Shown: positions 7,390 to 14,320 of the stretch, piece after piece
How positions within the stretch are numbered: the first letter of the stretch is position 1
Layout of the letters: every line of letters begins with the position of its first letter
IMG/VR virus record: IMGVR_UViG_3300050821_008190
Span: 1-27,630 of that record
Strand: one strand, 5' to 3'
Length of the DNA stretch: 27,630 nt
Source: a virus
Position numbers and translations under genes: made by a program
The notes under the pieces: generated by a model
What the model saw: only the letters and a program-made list of their open reading frames with translations
Database searches by the model: none
What the model was told of the DNA's origin: nothing

Positions 7390-7860
7390 ATGACGCTCTA
7401 CAGCGTCCCCGACCGGGACGAGCACGACCCGGAGGAAGGAAGTCCCGGAACTTCCCCCGAGCTCCGATCGACTGCGCAGACACACGCGCCCGCGCGTAGC
7501 ATCCGCCCCCCGGCCCCGTCAACTTCCCCCGCGGAAGCGGTGGCGGCGCCGGAGTTCGGGGCGTGGCTCACCGGGGCGGTGGAGTGGCTCACCGGGGTGC
7601 TGGACAAGCCCGGGACCCTGCTCCACGCGGGCCCGCCGTCGTTCCGGCAGGCCCACGCCCGGCACGTCGAATGCGCCTCCCACCATCAGTGGGCCGTCGC
7701 CCGGTCGGGGCGGCTGCTGTTCGGTTACATCCACCTGGCGTGCGTCAAGCCCGCCCTGAACTACCTGGAGTGGGCGACCGACTCGCCGCTCCGCCTGACC
7801 ATCCATGTCCTGCTCGGGGTGGCCGTGTGGCTGACCCTGCTGCTGGGCGGCTACCTGTAA
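7390..7860 (+). CDS. Proline-rich protein with C-terminal membrane anchor, 156 aa
   Basis: The ATG at 7390 starts one base after the preceding stop. Residues 1-55 are disordered and rich in Pro, Ser, Glu and Ala. A middle region holds FGAWLTGAVEWLTGVLDKPG and His/Cys residues (HARHVECASHHQWAVA). The C-terminus (RLTIHVLLGVAVWLTLLLGG) is one clear membrane helix. Similar tail-anchored small proteins are common beside transfer genes of Streptomyces plasmids, but no named family is claimed. It is followed after 12 bases by another membrane protein gene. Confidence 0.7.
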   Translation: MTLYSVPDRDEHDPEEGSPGTSPELRSTAQTHAPARSIRPPAPSTSPAEAVAAPEFGAWLTGAVEWLTGVLDKPGTLLHAGPPSFRQAHARHVECASHHQWAVARSGRLLFGYIHLACVKPALNYLEWATDSPLRLTIHVLLGVAVWLTLLLGGYL

Positions 7861-7872
7861 CGGAGGCCTCTC

Positions 7873-8295
7873 GTGTTCCTCGGTATCAGCCCCGACCAGT
7901 GGGGCGCCATTCTCCTGGTCATCTCGGTCGTCTTGTACTTCCTGCGGATCTTCGCGAAGCTCCGGGCGGTCCTCGCGTTCCTGGGGGTGTGCCTGCTCGG
8001 CGGGGGCCTGTTCTCCTCGTTGCTGGTCCGCGGCGCGCATGCGGTGTCGTCGCTGACCGACTCGCTGGTCGGGAAGATCTTCGGGGTGGCGGTCCCCGGC
8101 CTGATCGTGATCGTGCTGGGGATCTTTTTCATCCACGACCTGCACCCCAAGGGCGGCGGCGCGTCGAAGCGGACGTTCTGGCTGGGAATCGCGCTGGCCG
8201 CTTTCCTCGTCGCTGGCGTGTCGACGTTCGCCACCCTGAACGGAATACCGGCCGACGTGCATAACGGCGTGTCGACCGTGACGTCCGGTGGCTGA
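7873..8295 (+). CDS. Small integral membrane protein with four helices, 140 aa
   Basis: The GTG at 7873 has GGAGG six bases upstream. Hydrophobic segments lie near residues 9-26 (WGAILLVISVVLYFLRIF), 30-52, 69-90 (IFGVAVPGLIVIVLGIFFI) and 103-123. The short loops and absence of conserved catalytic motifs suggest a structural membrane component. It may correspond in role to the small Spd membrane proteins that help intramycelial plasmid spread, by context only. Confidence 0.7.
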   Translation: MFLGISPDQWGAILLVISVVLYFLRIFAKLRAVLAFLGVCLLGGGLFSSLLVRGAHAVSSLTDSLVGKIFGVAVPGLIVIVLGIFFIHDLHPKGGGASKRTFWLGIALAAFLVAGVSTFATLNGIPADVHNGVSTVTSGG

Positions 8296-8297
8296 CA

Positions 8298-9248
8298 ATG
8301 GCTGAGCTGCTCGCGATCCTGATCATCGCCTACGCGGTCAAGGCGATGATCCAGGACTCCAAGACATCCTGGCAGGCGCACCGGACGCGGAACCCGAAGA
8401 AGGCCGGTAACCGGACCGGGCTGCGGGATCTGGCGTACTGGCTGCATCAGGTGGCGCATGGTTTCCCGACCGCCCGGCACGGGTTCATGTCGGGGTGGCA
8501 CCGCGGCCGCAACGCCCACCATCAGGCGATGACCGCCGGGGCCCGGGCCCGCGCGGAGCACGCCGAGCAGCGAGTGAAGGTCGGCACGGACCTGGCCGGC
8601 TACCGGCAGCGGCGCCAAGACGCGCTGGCCCAGCTGGACGAGCAGCACAAGCGGGCGATGGCTGACGCGTACAAGGACCTGGACGAGCAGAAGCCCCCGC
8701 CGGACCCGGACGCCAGCCCGTACACATACCAGCCGCCCGGACCGCCAGCACCGTGGCCGGACATGGACCAGCACGACCCGCCGGACCCCGACCCGGGGCC
8801 GGCGAACACCAGTCAGCAGGGAGACAGCACCATGGGCGAAACCAACTACGCGGGTGTCAAGACCCGCATGCAGCAGGACATGACGACCGCTGAGCAGCAG
8901 GCCGCCGACGCGAAGGCCGCTGAGGCCGGCGCGGAGCAGCGGGTCCAGGAAGCCGAGCAGGCCAAAACGTACGCGGCGAACACGGCCGATGAGATGCAGT
9001 CCCTCGAGGTGGACGGGGGCACGCTCGGCGCGATGGCGGAGCACCTGGACGCCCTCGACGCCGCGAAGGTCGCCGAGCAGAACCTTTTCGAGGCTGTGCA
9101 GGCCGCCCATCAGGCGTGGCAGCGGGTGCAGGAGTCCGCGCAGCAGGTGATCACCGCGATGGACGCGGGCGGTCACGGGAACCTGGCCGAAGCCCACGCG
9201 GACGCTGCCGCCGGCGGCGCCCAGAAGGAGTTCTACACCGAAAGGTGA
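8298..9248 (+). CDS. Membrane-anchored coiled-coil protein, 316 aa
   Basis: The ATG at 8298 lies two bases after the previous stop. Residues 1-18 (MAELLAILIIAYAVKAMIQD) form an N-terminal anchor with little else outside. Residues about 75-130 are a charged helix (ARAEHAEQRVKVGTDLAGYR, then QLDEQHKRAMADAYKDLDEQ). Residues about 131-175 are a Pro/Asp-rich spacer. Residues 179-316 are a long Ala/Gln/Glu-rich helical region with heptad character. A good internal ribosome site divides the two halves at residue 179. The gene ends five bases before the DNA translocase gene, so its product may be a partner of the translocase at the membrane. No family is recognised. Confidence 0.75.
   Translation: MAELLAILIIAYAVKAMIQDSKTSWQAHRTRNPKKAGNRTGLRDLAYWLHQVAHGFPTARHGFMSGWHRGRNAHHQAMTAGARARAEHAEQRVKVGTDLAGYRQRRQDALAQLDEQHKRAMADAYKDLDEQKPPPDPDASPYTYQPPGPPAPWPDMDQHDPPDPDPGPANTSQQGDSTMGETNYAGVKTRMQQDMTTAEQQAADAKAAEAGAEQRVQEAEQAKTYAANTADEMQSLEVDGGTLGAMAEHLDALDAAKVAEQNLFEAVQAAHQAWQRVQESAQQVITAMDAGGHGNLAEAHADAAAGGAQKEFYTER
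8818..8834 (+). promoter_or_regulatory. Internal ribosome site and in-frame ATG (8832) in the coiled-coil gene
   Basis: AGGGAG (8818-8823) lies eight bases before an in-frame ATG at 8832, which begins MGETNYAGVKTRMQQDM. Initiation here would give a 138-aa soluble coiled-coil protein (8832-9248) lacking the membrane anchor. The full-length start at 8298 has no comparably good site. Confidence 0.55.
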
Positions 9249-9253
9249 CCCTG

Positions 9254-11491
9254 ATGGCGCGTCGCACGCAGTCAAAGCCCCGCCGGACCCGTCAGGAGGT
9301 CCCGCGGTTCAGCAAGCCTGCCCGGGCGGCGCGCCGCCGTCAGGGGCTGCCGTTCTGGGCGTCGGAGTCCCAGGGCCTCCCGTTCTGGTCGCAGCCCACC
9401 CGCGGTGGGCGCGGGGGTATCCCGGCGGGGGTGATGTCGGAGCGGGACGCGCGCCGGTTCGCGGAGCAGTTCGCGGCGCGGCTCACCGACGCGATGGGCC
9501 AGCAGGCGGCGGGCGCGCCGGTGATCCGCGGGCGGGTCGACTACGGCAGTGAGGTCGTCCGCCGTAAGCCGGTGGCGCCGCCGCAGCCGAGGTTGCGGAC
9601 GTGGCGGTTCCGGCGGCATGTCCAGCCGTTCGCGTGGCTGGCCGCGCTGATCGCGGCCGGGGCGGGGCTGGGTCATGTCCCGCATCACCCGCTGTGGTGG
9701 GGCCTGGCCGCCGGTGTGCTGGTGCCGCTCGGCATGGTCTCGGTGGCCGGGCAGCGCCGTAAGGACTGCACGCAGGTGTTCTCCGGGTGGGTGCGGCGGT
9801 TCACCCGCTGGCAGGCGCTGGCGACGTCGGTGTGGCTGCCGGTGATGGCCGCCTACGGGATCCGGCCGGCAGCGCCGTGGGTGCTGGTGTCCTGCGCGCC
9901 GTTCCTGGCGTTGTGGGTGCGGCACTACCGGTGGGTGCAGGGCAAGGTTGAGGTCCCCCCGGCCGCGCCTGCCGGCCCGTCGGATGACACGCGGACGTGG
10001 GCGGCGCTGGCCGGGCAGCAGAAGTGGAAGGCGATCCTCGGCCCCGCTGAACCCTTGGATGGCGGGGGGCGCCGGTTCAAGGTGCAGTGCGACGGGGTCA
10101 AGACCGTCATCAAGGACATCGTGGGGAAACCCGACAACGTGGCCGGGGCGTGGCACCGGCCGGTGACCGAATGTTTCGCGGAGCGGGACCCGCAGGGGGT
10201 CGCGTCGCGGGGGTACCTGACGATCCTGGGGTCCTCGACGCTGCAGGACACCCGCTGGTGGGACGGGCGGGGGATGGACAAGCGGACCGGGCTGGTGCGG
10301 ATCGGCCGGTTCGCGGACGGGCAGACGGCGCACACCAAGTGGTACACCCCCCGGTACGGCACCCGGCATGACCTGTTCTCCGGGACGACCGGGTGCGGGA
10401 AGACGGAGCTGCTGAACCTGTACGTGTTCGCGGCGCTGCTGACCGGCTGGTTCGTGCCGGTGATCTGCGACCCGCAGGAAGGCCAGTCGCTGCCGTTCTG
10501 GCAGGACCGGTGCCTGTACGCGTCAGGGGTCGGGCAGGTGGAGAGGCGGATCCGCGGGTTGCACGCCGGGTTCCTGGACCGGTCGTCGGTGCTCGGCCGG
10601 ACCCCGTGGAACGACGACGGGGTCCGCATGCCGGGGATGCCGTTTTTCGACTATGAGCTGCTCGGCGGGCGGTGGCCTATGGTGCTGGTCATCATCGACG
10701 AGGCCCACATGGTCCTGCGGGACGGCGACAAGCAGCAACGGCAGATCGTCGCCTACGTGCTGGAGATGGCGAGGCTGATCCGCAAGGCGGGCGGCAAGAT
10801 GGTGCTGGCCACGCAGGTGCCCGGCCTGGAGGACCTCGGCGGGAAGCAGGCGTTGCGGGACATGCTCCGCGGCGGGAACGTGTGGTCCGGGCGGACCGCG
10901 AACAAGGTCGCGTCGGGGATGCTGGGGCTGGCTAAGGACCCGTCGGAGATCCCCCGGTTCTTCGGTGACCAGACGGAAACCGCCGGGCTGTCCTACACCG
11001 CGGGGCCGGATAACCGGCCGGACGCGCCGATGCGGACCGACCGGATACCGAAGGAGCTGTACCGGAACCCGCCGCCGGTCCCGGTGCTGGATGACCGGTT
11101 CCTTGAGGTGATGGACCGGGCGATGCGGGAGGCGGTGTCACCTTCGTCCACAGTGGCACCCGTCACGGGGGCACCGGCACCGGCCGGCGCGGTCCCTGCG
11201 CCGCGCCGGCCGCTGTTCGGGGCCCGGCACCTGACCGCCGTCCCCGACCTCGACCCGGAGGATGCCCCGGCCGGGCGGCGGTGCGCCGACGCGGTGCTGC
11301 GGGTCCTGACCGCCGACGGGGGTCCGCTGGAGCGGGGGGTCATCATCGAGCGGGCCGGGCTGGTGTCGAAGGAGTGGGGCCGTCGGTCGCCGTGGACGAT
11401 CAAGGCGGTCGGGAACGCTCTGCAGGCCATGACCGCCTCGGGGACGATCGTCCAGCCCGCTGGGAAGGGCACCGCCTACCGCATCCGGTAA
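9254..11491 (+). CDS. FtsK/SpoIIIE/TraB-type membrane DNA translocase, 745 aa
   Basis: The ATG at 9254 is chosen because the open frame before it is only the shadow of the upstream gene. Residues 1-105 are basic and cytoplasmic, with a repeated GLPFW motif. Four membrane segments follow at about 120-215 (PFAWLAALIAAGAGLG, WWGLAAGVLVPLGMVSVAG, SVWLPVMAAYG, PWVLVSCAPFLALWV). The motor domain shows Walker A FSGTTGCGKTELLNL near residue 380, Walker B MVLVIIDEAHMVL near 480, and LATQVPG. The C-terminus (about 670-745; VLRVLTADGGPLERGVIIER, then SPWTIKAVGNALQAM) is a winged-helix-like DNA-recognition domain. The TraB/TraSA proteins of Streptomyces elements have this build and move double-stranded DNA between mycelial compartments. 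Here the gene lies upstream of the packaging genes. Transfer is the likeliest role; other DNA-pumping roles are possible. Confidence 0.9.
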   Translation: MARRTQSKPRRTRQEVPRFSKPARAARRRQGLPFWASESQGLPFWSQPTRGGRGGIPAGVMSERDARRFAEQFAARLTDAMGQQAAGAPVIRGRVDYGSEVVRRKPVAPPQPRLRTWRFRRHVQPFAWLAALIAAGAGLGHVPHHPLWWGLAAGVLVPLGMVSVAGQRRKDCTQVFSGWVRRFTRWQALATSVWLPVMAAYGIRPAAPWVLVSCAPFLALWVRHYRWVQGKVEVPPAAPAGPSDDTRTWAALAGQQKWKAILGPAEPLDGGGRRFKVQCDGVKTVIKDIVGKPDNVAGAWHRPVTECFAERDPQGVASRGYLTILGSSTLQDTRWWDGRGMDKRTGLVRIGRFADGQTAHTKWYTPRYGTRHDLFSGTTGCGKTELLNLYVFAALLTGWFVPVICDPQEGQSLPFWQDRCLYASGVGQVERRIRGLHAGFLDRSSVLGRTPWNDDGVRMPGMPFFDYELLGGRWPMVLVIIDEAHMVLRDGDKQQRQIVAYVLEMARLIRKAGGKMVLATQVPGLEDLGGKQALRDMLRGGNVWSGRTANKVASGMLGLAKDPSEIPRFFGDQTETAGLSYTAGPDNRPDAPMRTDRIPKELYRNPPPVPVLDDRFLEVMDRAMREAVSPSSTVAPVTGAPAPAGAVPAPRRPLFGARHLTAVPDLDPEDAPAGRRCADAVLRVLTADGGPLERGVIIERAGLVSKEWGRRSPWTIKAVGNALQAMTASGTIVQPAGKGTAYRIR

Positions 11492-11524
11492 CCCCCGGGT
11501 GACGCCACGTTCAGGAGGACACCA

Positions 11525-12178
11525 GTGACTGCTCGGCGTAAGGCCCCGTACCGGGGTGTCATCTTCGGGTCTGCGGCCGCCGCCGGGCCGGTGGCGTGGC
11601 AGTGGGCCGGTGAGGCGGGCCACGCCGGCGGGCTGGCCGCCCTGACGGTGGCGGGCCTGGTGGTGGTGCCGGTGGTGATGCTGGCGGTGATCACCACGCC
11701 GGTGGCGCTGGCCAAGGCGGCGGTCCCCAAAAGGTTGCGGCGGTGGTGGCGGCGCGGCGGGCACTGGTGGCGGCCCGGCGCGGCCAGGCACCCTAGGCCG
11801 AAGGCGCTGCTGGTCCGGATGGTCCGGGCGGCTGACCGGAACCGGTGTGTCGGCTGCGGCATCACCCAGGCGCAGCTCGCTGCGCTGAACATGATGGCCG
11901 CGCCATGGGAGGGGCAGCGGCGCCGGTCCGGGATGCAGCTGGATCACTTTTTCCCGTTCGCGCTGGGCGGCAACCTGATCCTGTGGAACCTGTTCCTGCT
12001 GTGCCCCCGCTGTAACCAGATCAAGTCCAACTACTGGCGGGACCCGGACACCGGGCGGGTCACGTACCGGCCGTTCTGGGGGCTGGCCGACCGGCATGAG
12101 GCAGCCCGGATCGCCCGCCTGGAGTGGCTGCACCGGTTCAACCTGGCCCGGTGGTGGCGCGCCGCGTGGGCGCTGTGA
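11525..12178 (+). CDS. Membrane-anchored HNH endonuclease-like protein, 217 aa
   Basis: The GTG at 11525 has an ideal CAGGAGGACACCA in front. Two hydrophobic stretches occupy about residues 12-27 and 38-65 (GLAALTVAGLVVVPVVMLAV), followed by an Arg/Trp-rich cytoplasmic linker. The HNH core lies at about 103-165: CVGCG, MQLDHFFPFALGG, NLFLLCPRCNQIKSNYW. Both CxxC zinc pairs, the DH pair and the final N...K are present, so it looks catalytically intact. HNH proteins beside terminase genes assist packaging in HK97-like phages, but those are soluble. The membrane anchor suggests action on DNA at the envelope, perhaps together with the adjacent translocase. Confidence 0.85.
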   Translation: MTARRKAPYRGVIFGSAAAAGPVAWQWAGEAGHAGGLAALTVAGLVVVPVVMLAVITTPVALAKAAVPKRLRRWWRRGGHWWRPGAARHPRPKALLVRMVRAADRNRCVGCGITQAQLAALNMMAAPWEGQRRRSGMQLDHFFPFALGGNLILWNLFLLCPRCNQIKSNYWRDPDTGRVTYRPFWGLADRHEAARIARLEWLHRFNLARWWRAAWAL

Positions 12179-12240
12179 GGGGTTCTACCTAACCTGGGTG
12201 GTGGCGGGCGCCACACCCCGGATTGAGGGGCGGGATTGTT

Positions 12241-12489
12241 GTGCGGCTGACCGAGGATGAGGCTGATTCGATGGCGGCGAACTGCGGTCGCTGCTGGGCC
12301 AAGCCCGGCGACCGGTGTGTCACCCCGGCCGGGGGACGGTGCGACCGGCCGCACCAGGCGAGGGTCCGGCGGGCGGTGCGGCGGGGGCTGGGCGGCGGGG
12401 TGGGCCGCGCTTTGCTGGCGCAGTGGCGTGCCGACGGCAAGGTCGAGGCGGCGCCGGTTACTGTGGGGGCATGCCCGCCGACGACGTGA
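12241..12489 (+). CDS. Small zinc-binding phage protein, 82 aa
   Basis: The GTG at 12241 follows GAGGGGCGGG; an earlier TTG (12223) is possible. The core is CGRCWAKPGDRCVTPAGGRC followed by DRPHQAR, the pattern C-x2-C...C...PH-x2-R found in many short actinophage zinc-binding, probably DNA-binding proteins. The remainder is Arg/Gly rich. It overlaps the next gene by 19 bases, so it is likely expressed with the packaging genes. Confidence 0.75.
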   Translation: MRLTEDEADSMAANCGRCWAKPGDRCVTPAGGRCDRPHQARVRRAVRRGLGGGVGRALLAQWRADGKVEAAPVTVGACPPTT

Positions 12490-12920
12490 CCCGGACGAAG
12501 GTCGCGGATCGCCGCGCTGCGGTGCTCCGGGCGATGGCCGCCGGTTTCACGTGGACCCAGATCGCGGACACGGTCGACGGGGTCAAGACCGCCCGGCAGG
12601 CGGCGGAGGACGCCCGGCAGGGCCTTCACGATCAGATGGTGCTCCGCAAGCTCGCCGCCGGGGACCGGGACGCCCTCATCGAACTCGAGCTGGTTTCCCT
12701 CGGGTCGGTGCAGCGGACCGTCGAGGGGATCATGCGCCGCGCCGCCGCGGACCCCGGCAAGGGTGACGACATGGCGTTGCGGGCGGCGCAGCGGCTGCTG
12801 CAGGTCGCCGCTAAACGGCATGAGCTCCTCGGCCTGACCCACGGCCCGCAAGCCGGGCAGCCGGCGGATGAACTGGCGGCGCGGCGCGCCCGGCTGGGTG
12901 TGCGCCGCGGAACCGGCTGA
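12471..12920 (+). CDS. Candidate small terminase subunit, 149 aa
   Basis: The ATG at 12471 starts inside the previous gene; the longer upstream frame is a shadow. Residues about 12-45 (RRAAVLRAMAAGFTWTQIAD) form a helix-turn-helix, typical of the DNA-binding N-terminus of small terminases. It is followed by a long helical region (LHDQMVLRKLAAGDRDALIE) and AAQRLLQVAAKRHELLGLTH, resembling the oligomerisation part of such proteins. The tail is Arg-rich. It precedes the large terminase by 2 kb with small genes between. It could instead be an HTH regulator. There is no direct family match that can be proved by eye. Confidence 0.6.
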   Translation: MPADDVTRTKVADRRAAVLRAMAAGFTWTQIADTVDGVKTARQAAEDARQGLHDQMVLRKLAAGDRDALIELELVSLGSVQRTVEGIMRRAAADPGKGDDMALRAAQRLLQVAAKRHELLGLTHGPQAGQPADELAARRARLGVRRGTG

Positions 12921-12946
12921 CATCGGCTGTGCCAGGCCGTTAGGGT
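12917..12946 (+). promoter_or_regulatory. Candidate promoter before the 125-aa gene
   Basis: CTGACA (12917-12922) is spaced 18 bases from TAGGGT (12941-12946), and the ATG follows at 12955. The -35 differs from TTGACA by one base. The predicted transcript would be nearly leaderless. Confidence 0.5.
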
Positions 12947-12954
12947 CAGGGGTC

Positions 12955-13332
12955 ATGACCAACGCGGCCCCAGCCCCCGCCCAGCAGGCCACCCTCCTGG
13001 CGGTCAAGCAGCTGATCGTCGCGCTGTACCAGCAGCTCGCCGCCATCCAGACGACCCTTGGAGTGATCATGACCGAAGACGCGACCGCGGCTGCTGAGGC
13101 CGCCGACATCCTCGCGCAGGAGTCCGCCGCCACGGCGGTGCTGCAGCAGATCCAGGCTGCGTTCGCGACCGTGCTGGCTGACGCCGCGTCCGCGGGGCTG
13201 TCCCCGACCACCATCGCGTCGCTGCAGCAGGCGCAGGCCGCCGCTGACGCGTTCGGTCAGGCGATCGCCGCGGCCGGGTCGGCTGACGCGGCGAACGTGC
13301 CGCCTGCCGCCACGCCGCCGCCGGCCGGCTAA
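12955..13332 (+). CDS. Alanine-rich helical protein, 125 aa, with alternative internal start
   Basis: The ATG at 12955 opens a protein with long amphipathic helices (TLLAVKQLIVALYQQLAAIQ) and Ala/Gln-rich repeats (DILAQESAATAVLQQIQAAF), ending in a Pro-rich tail. Such small coiled-coil proteins are common in actinophage head regions and lack known function. An in-frame ATG at 13069 has GGAG five bases upstream (13060-13063) and would give an 87-aa form starting MTEDATAAAEAADIL. Either start may be used. A terminator follows. Confidence 0.7.
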   Translation: MTNAAPAPAQQATLLAVKQLIVALYQQLAAIQTTLGVIMTEDATAAAEAADILAQESAATAVLQQIQAAFATVLADAASAGLSPTTIASLQQAQAAADAFGQAIAAAGSADAANVPPAATPPPAG

Positions 13333-13358
13333 AGGCTGCCCCCCCTGGGCAACGGCAG

Positions 13359-13389
13359 CAGCCCGTCATCTCCCTGCGGTGGCGGGCTG
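13359..13389. terminator. Bidirectional terminator-like hairpin
   Basis: CAGCCCGTCA (13359-13368) pairs with TGGCGGGCTG (13380-13389) with one G-T pair, followed by TTTGCTG. It lies between convergent genes. Its sequence closely resembles the hairpin at 14271-14309. Confidence 0.7.
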
Positions 13390-13397
13390 TTTGCTGC

Positions 13398-13931
13398 TCA
13401 GAGCGGCTTGCCGCCCGCCAGGGCCTCCGCGAACACGCGGGTGATCGTCTCCTCGGCGATCCCCACCCCGGTTTTGCCGATGGTCAGGACCGCGCTGGAC
13501 ATCACCGCGGCATCCTGCCCGGTGACTTCCTCGATGAGTCTGCTCGCCCCGGCGTGCCGGTCGGTGCGGCGCATCCCGAGGGGTCCCAGGATGGCCCCGG
13601 CGGGTCTGTCGCCGGCGTCCAGTTCCTGGCATGCGGCGGCGGTGAGCCGGGCGGGGAGCCATAGCAGCGACGTGGACGCCGCGACCTGGCCGTCGGCGAT
13701 GAGCAGGCCGTGCCGCCAGTGGCAGGCCATCTCTCCCTCGGCGTCGAGGCGGTGCTGCTCCCGGCTGGTGAGGGGACGTTCCCCGGAGGCGAGGACCTGG
13801 AGTTGCACGGGGCCCTGGGTCATGTCTTCGAGCAGGGCAGTGAGGGGTTTCGGGGAGGCGTTCATCCAGGCGGCTAGCACGACGGCGACGTCTGCGGCGG
13901 CCACGCCTTGGTAGAGCGACGACACAAGCAT
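13398..13931 (-). CDS. Leftward gene with possible chorismate-lyase/UTRA-like fold, 177 aa
   Basis: The ATG at 13931 is preceded six bases upstream by TACAAT (13938-13943 on the opposite strand), so the message may be leaderless. The middle, ERPLTSREQHRLDAEGE followed by ADGQVAASTSLLWLPARLT and AGAILGPLG, resembles the chorismate-pyruvate lyase-like (DUF98/UTRA) pattern of a basic R-x-L entry, an LLWLP strand and a G-x-IL-x-PLG turn. This is a weak fold guess, not a confirmed family. It is a lone leftward gene with a terminator at its end inside a rightward block, as expected for a lysogen-expressed moron. Confidence 0.6.
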   Translation of the reverse strand: MLVSSLYQGVAAADVAVVLAAWMNASPKPLTALLEDMTQGPVQLQVLASGERPLTSREQHRLDAEGEMACHWRHGLLIADGQVAASTSLLWLPARLTAAACQELDAGDRPAGAILGPLGMRRTDRHAGASRLIEEVTGQDAAVMSSAVLTIGKTGVGIAEETITRVFAEALAGGKPL

Positions 13932-14081
13932 GCGCGCATTGTAAGCATCCCGTAACTTAATCCGCTAGACCCTCTTGAACTCTCCGCGCAGGCAGGGTTA
14001 CGCTCGGGATTGCGCTTGCGTCATGTAGAAGCGCGCGGTCGGAGACCCGCCCGTGACGGGGGTGCGTTAGGAGGCCTGCCC
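13932..14081. promoter_or_regulatory. Divergent promoter region
   Basis: Leftward: TACAAT six bases before the ATG at 13931. Rightward: TTGAAC (13975-13980) with 18 bases to TACGCT (13999-14004), which is a fair match to the vegetative actinomycete consensus. A GCGCTT/AAGCGC hairpin (14012-14034) begins at the predicted transcription start. AGGAGG near 14069 serves the ATG at 14082. Confidence 0.5.
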
Positions 14082-14255
14082 ATGACCCCGTACGTCTGGT
14101 TCCACGGTGCGCCACCCGTCTGGTTCCACGGTGCGCCACCCACGCGTGCCGCGGCCGCCGGTTTCCCGCCGTCGCTCATCATCGCCGTCGTCCTCGCCCT
14201 CGCCCTGGCCGCGACCGTCTCGCTGCTGCTGCGCCGCCGCGCTGTCCCGGCCTGA
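14082..14255 (+). CDS. Small single-span membrane protein with duplicated motif, 57 aa
   Basis: The ATG at 14082 has AGGAGG about eight bases upstream. Residues 5-20 are an exact tandem duplication of VWFHGAPP. Residues about 30-50 (SLIIAVVLALALAATVSLLL) form one membrane helix followed by RRR, consistent with an inner-membrane protein whose C-terminus is cytoplasmic. No family is recognised. It has its own promoter and terminator and so is a separate expression unit. A holin is conceivable, but no endolysin is nearby. Confidence 0.65.
   Translation: MTPYVWFHGAPPVWFHGAPPTRAAAAGFPPSLIIAVVLALALAATVSLLLRRRAVPA
14094..14141 (+). repeat. Exact 24-bp tandem duplication
   Basis: Bases 14094-14117 and 14118-14141 are identical and in frame, encoding VWFHGAPP twice. 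No silent differences are present, so the duplication is recent or maintained. Confidence 0.97.
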
Positions 14256-14270
14256 CACCCCCGGACAGCG

Positions 14271-14309
14271 AGCAGCCCGCCACCTTCCTGCCTGTGGTGG
14301 CGGGCTGCT
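14271..14309. terminator. Bidirectional terminator-like hairpin
   Basis: AGCAGCCCGCCAC (14271-14283) pairs perfectly over 13 bp with GTGGCGGGCTGCT (14297-14309). It separates the rightward 57-aa gene and the leftward 86-aa gene and resembles 13359-13389. Confidence 0.75.
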
Positions 14310-14320
14310 GTGCGCCGGGG

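Noticed and set aside
9116-9253. Longer start for the DNA translocase
   Set aside because: These 46 codons overlap the end of the coiled-coil gene in another frame; ATG 9254 begins the protein-like sequence.
9272-10369. Leftward 365-aa open frame
   Set aside because: Antisense to the translocase, Pro/Arg rich, no motif.
13990-14060. tRNA or small structured RNA gene
   Set aside because: Only one short GCGCTT/AAGCGC hairpin forms; the remainder fits a 5' leader.
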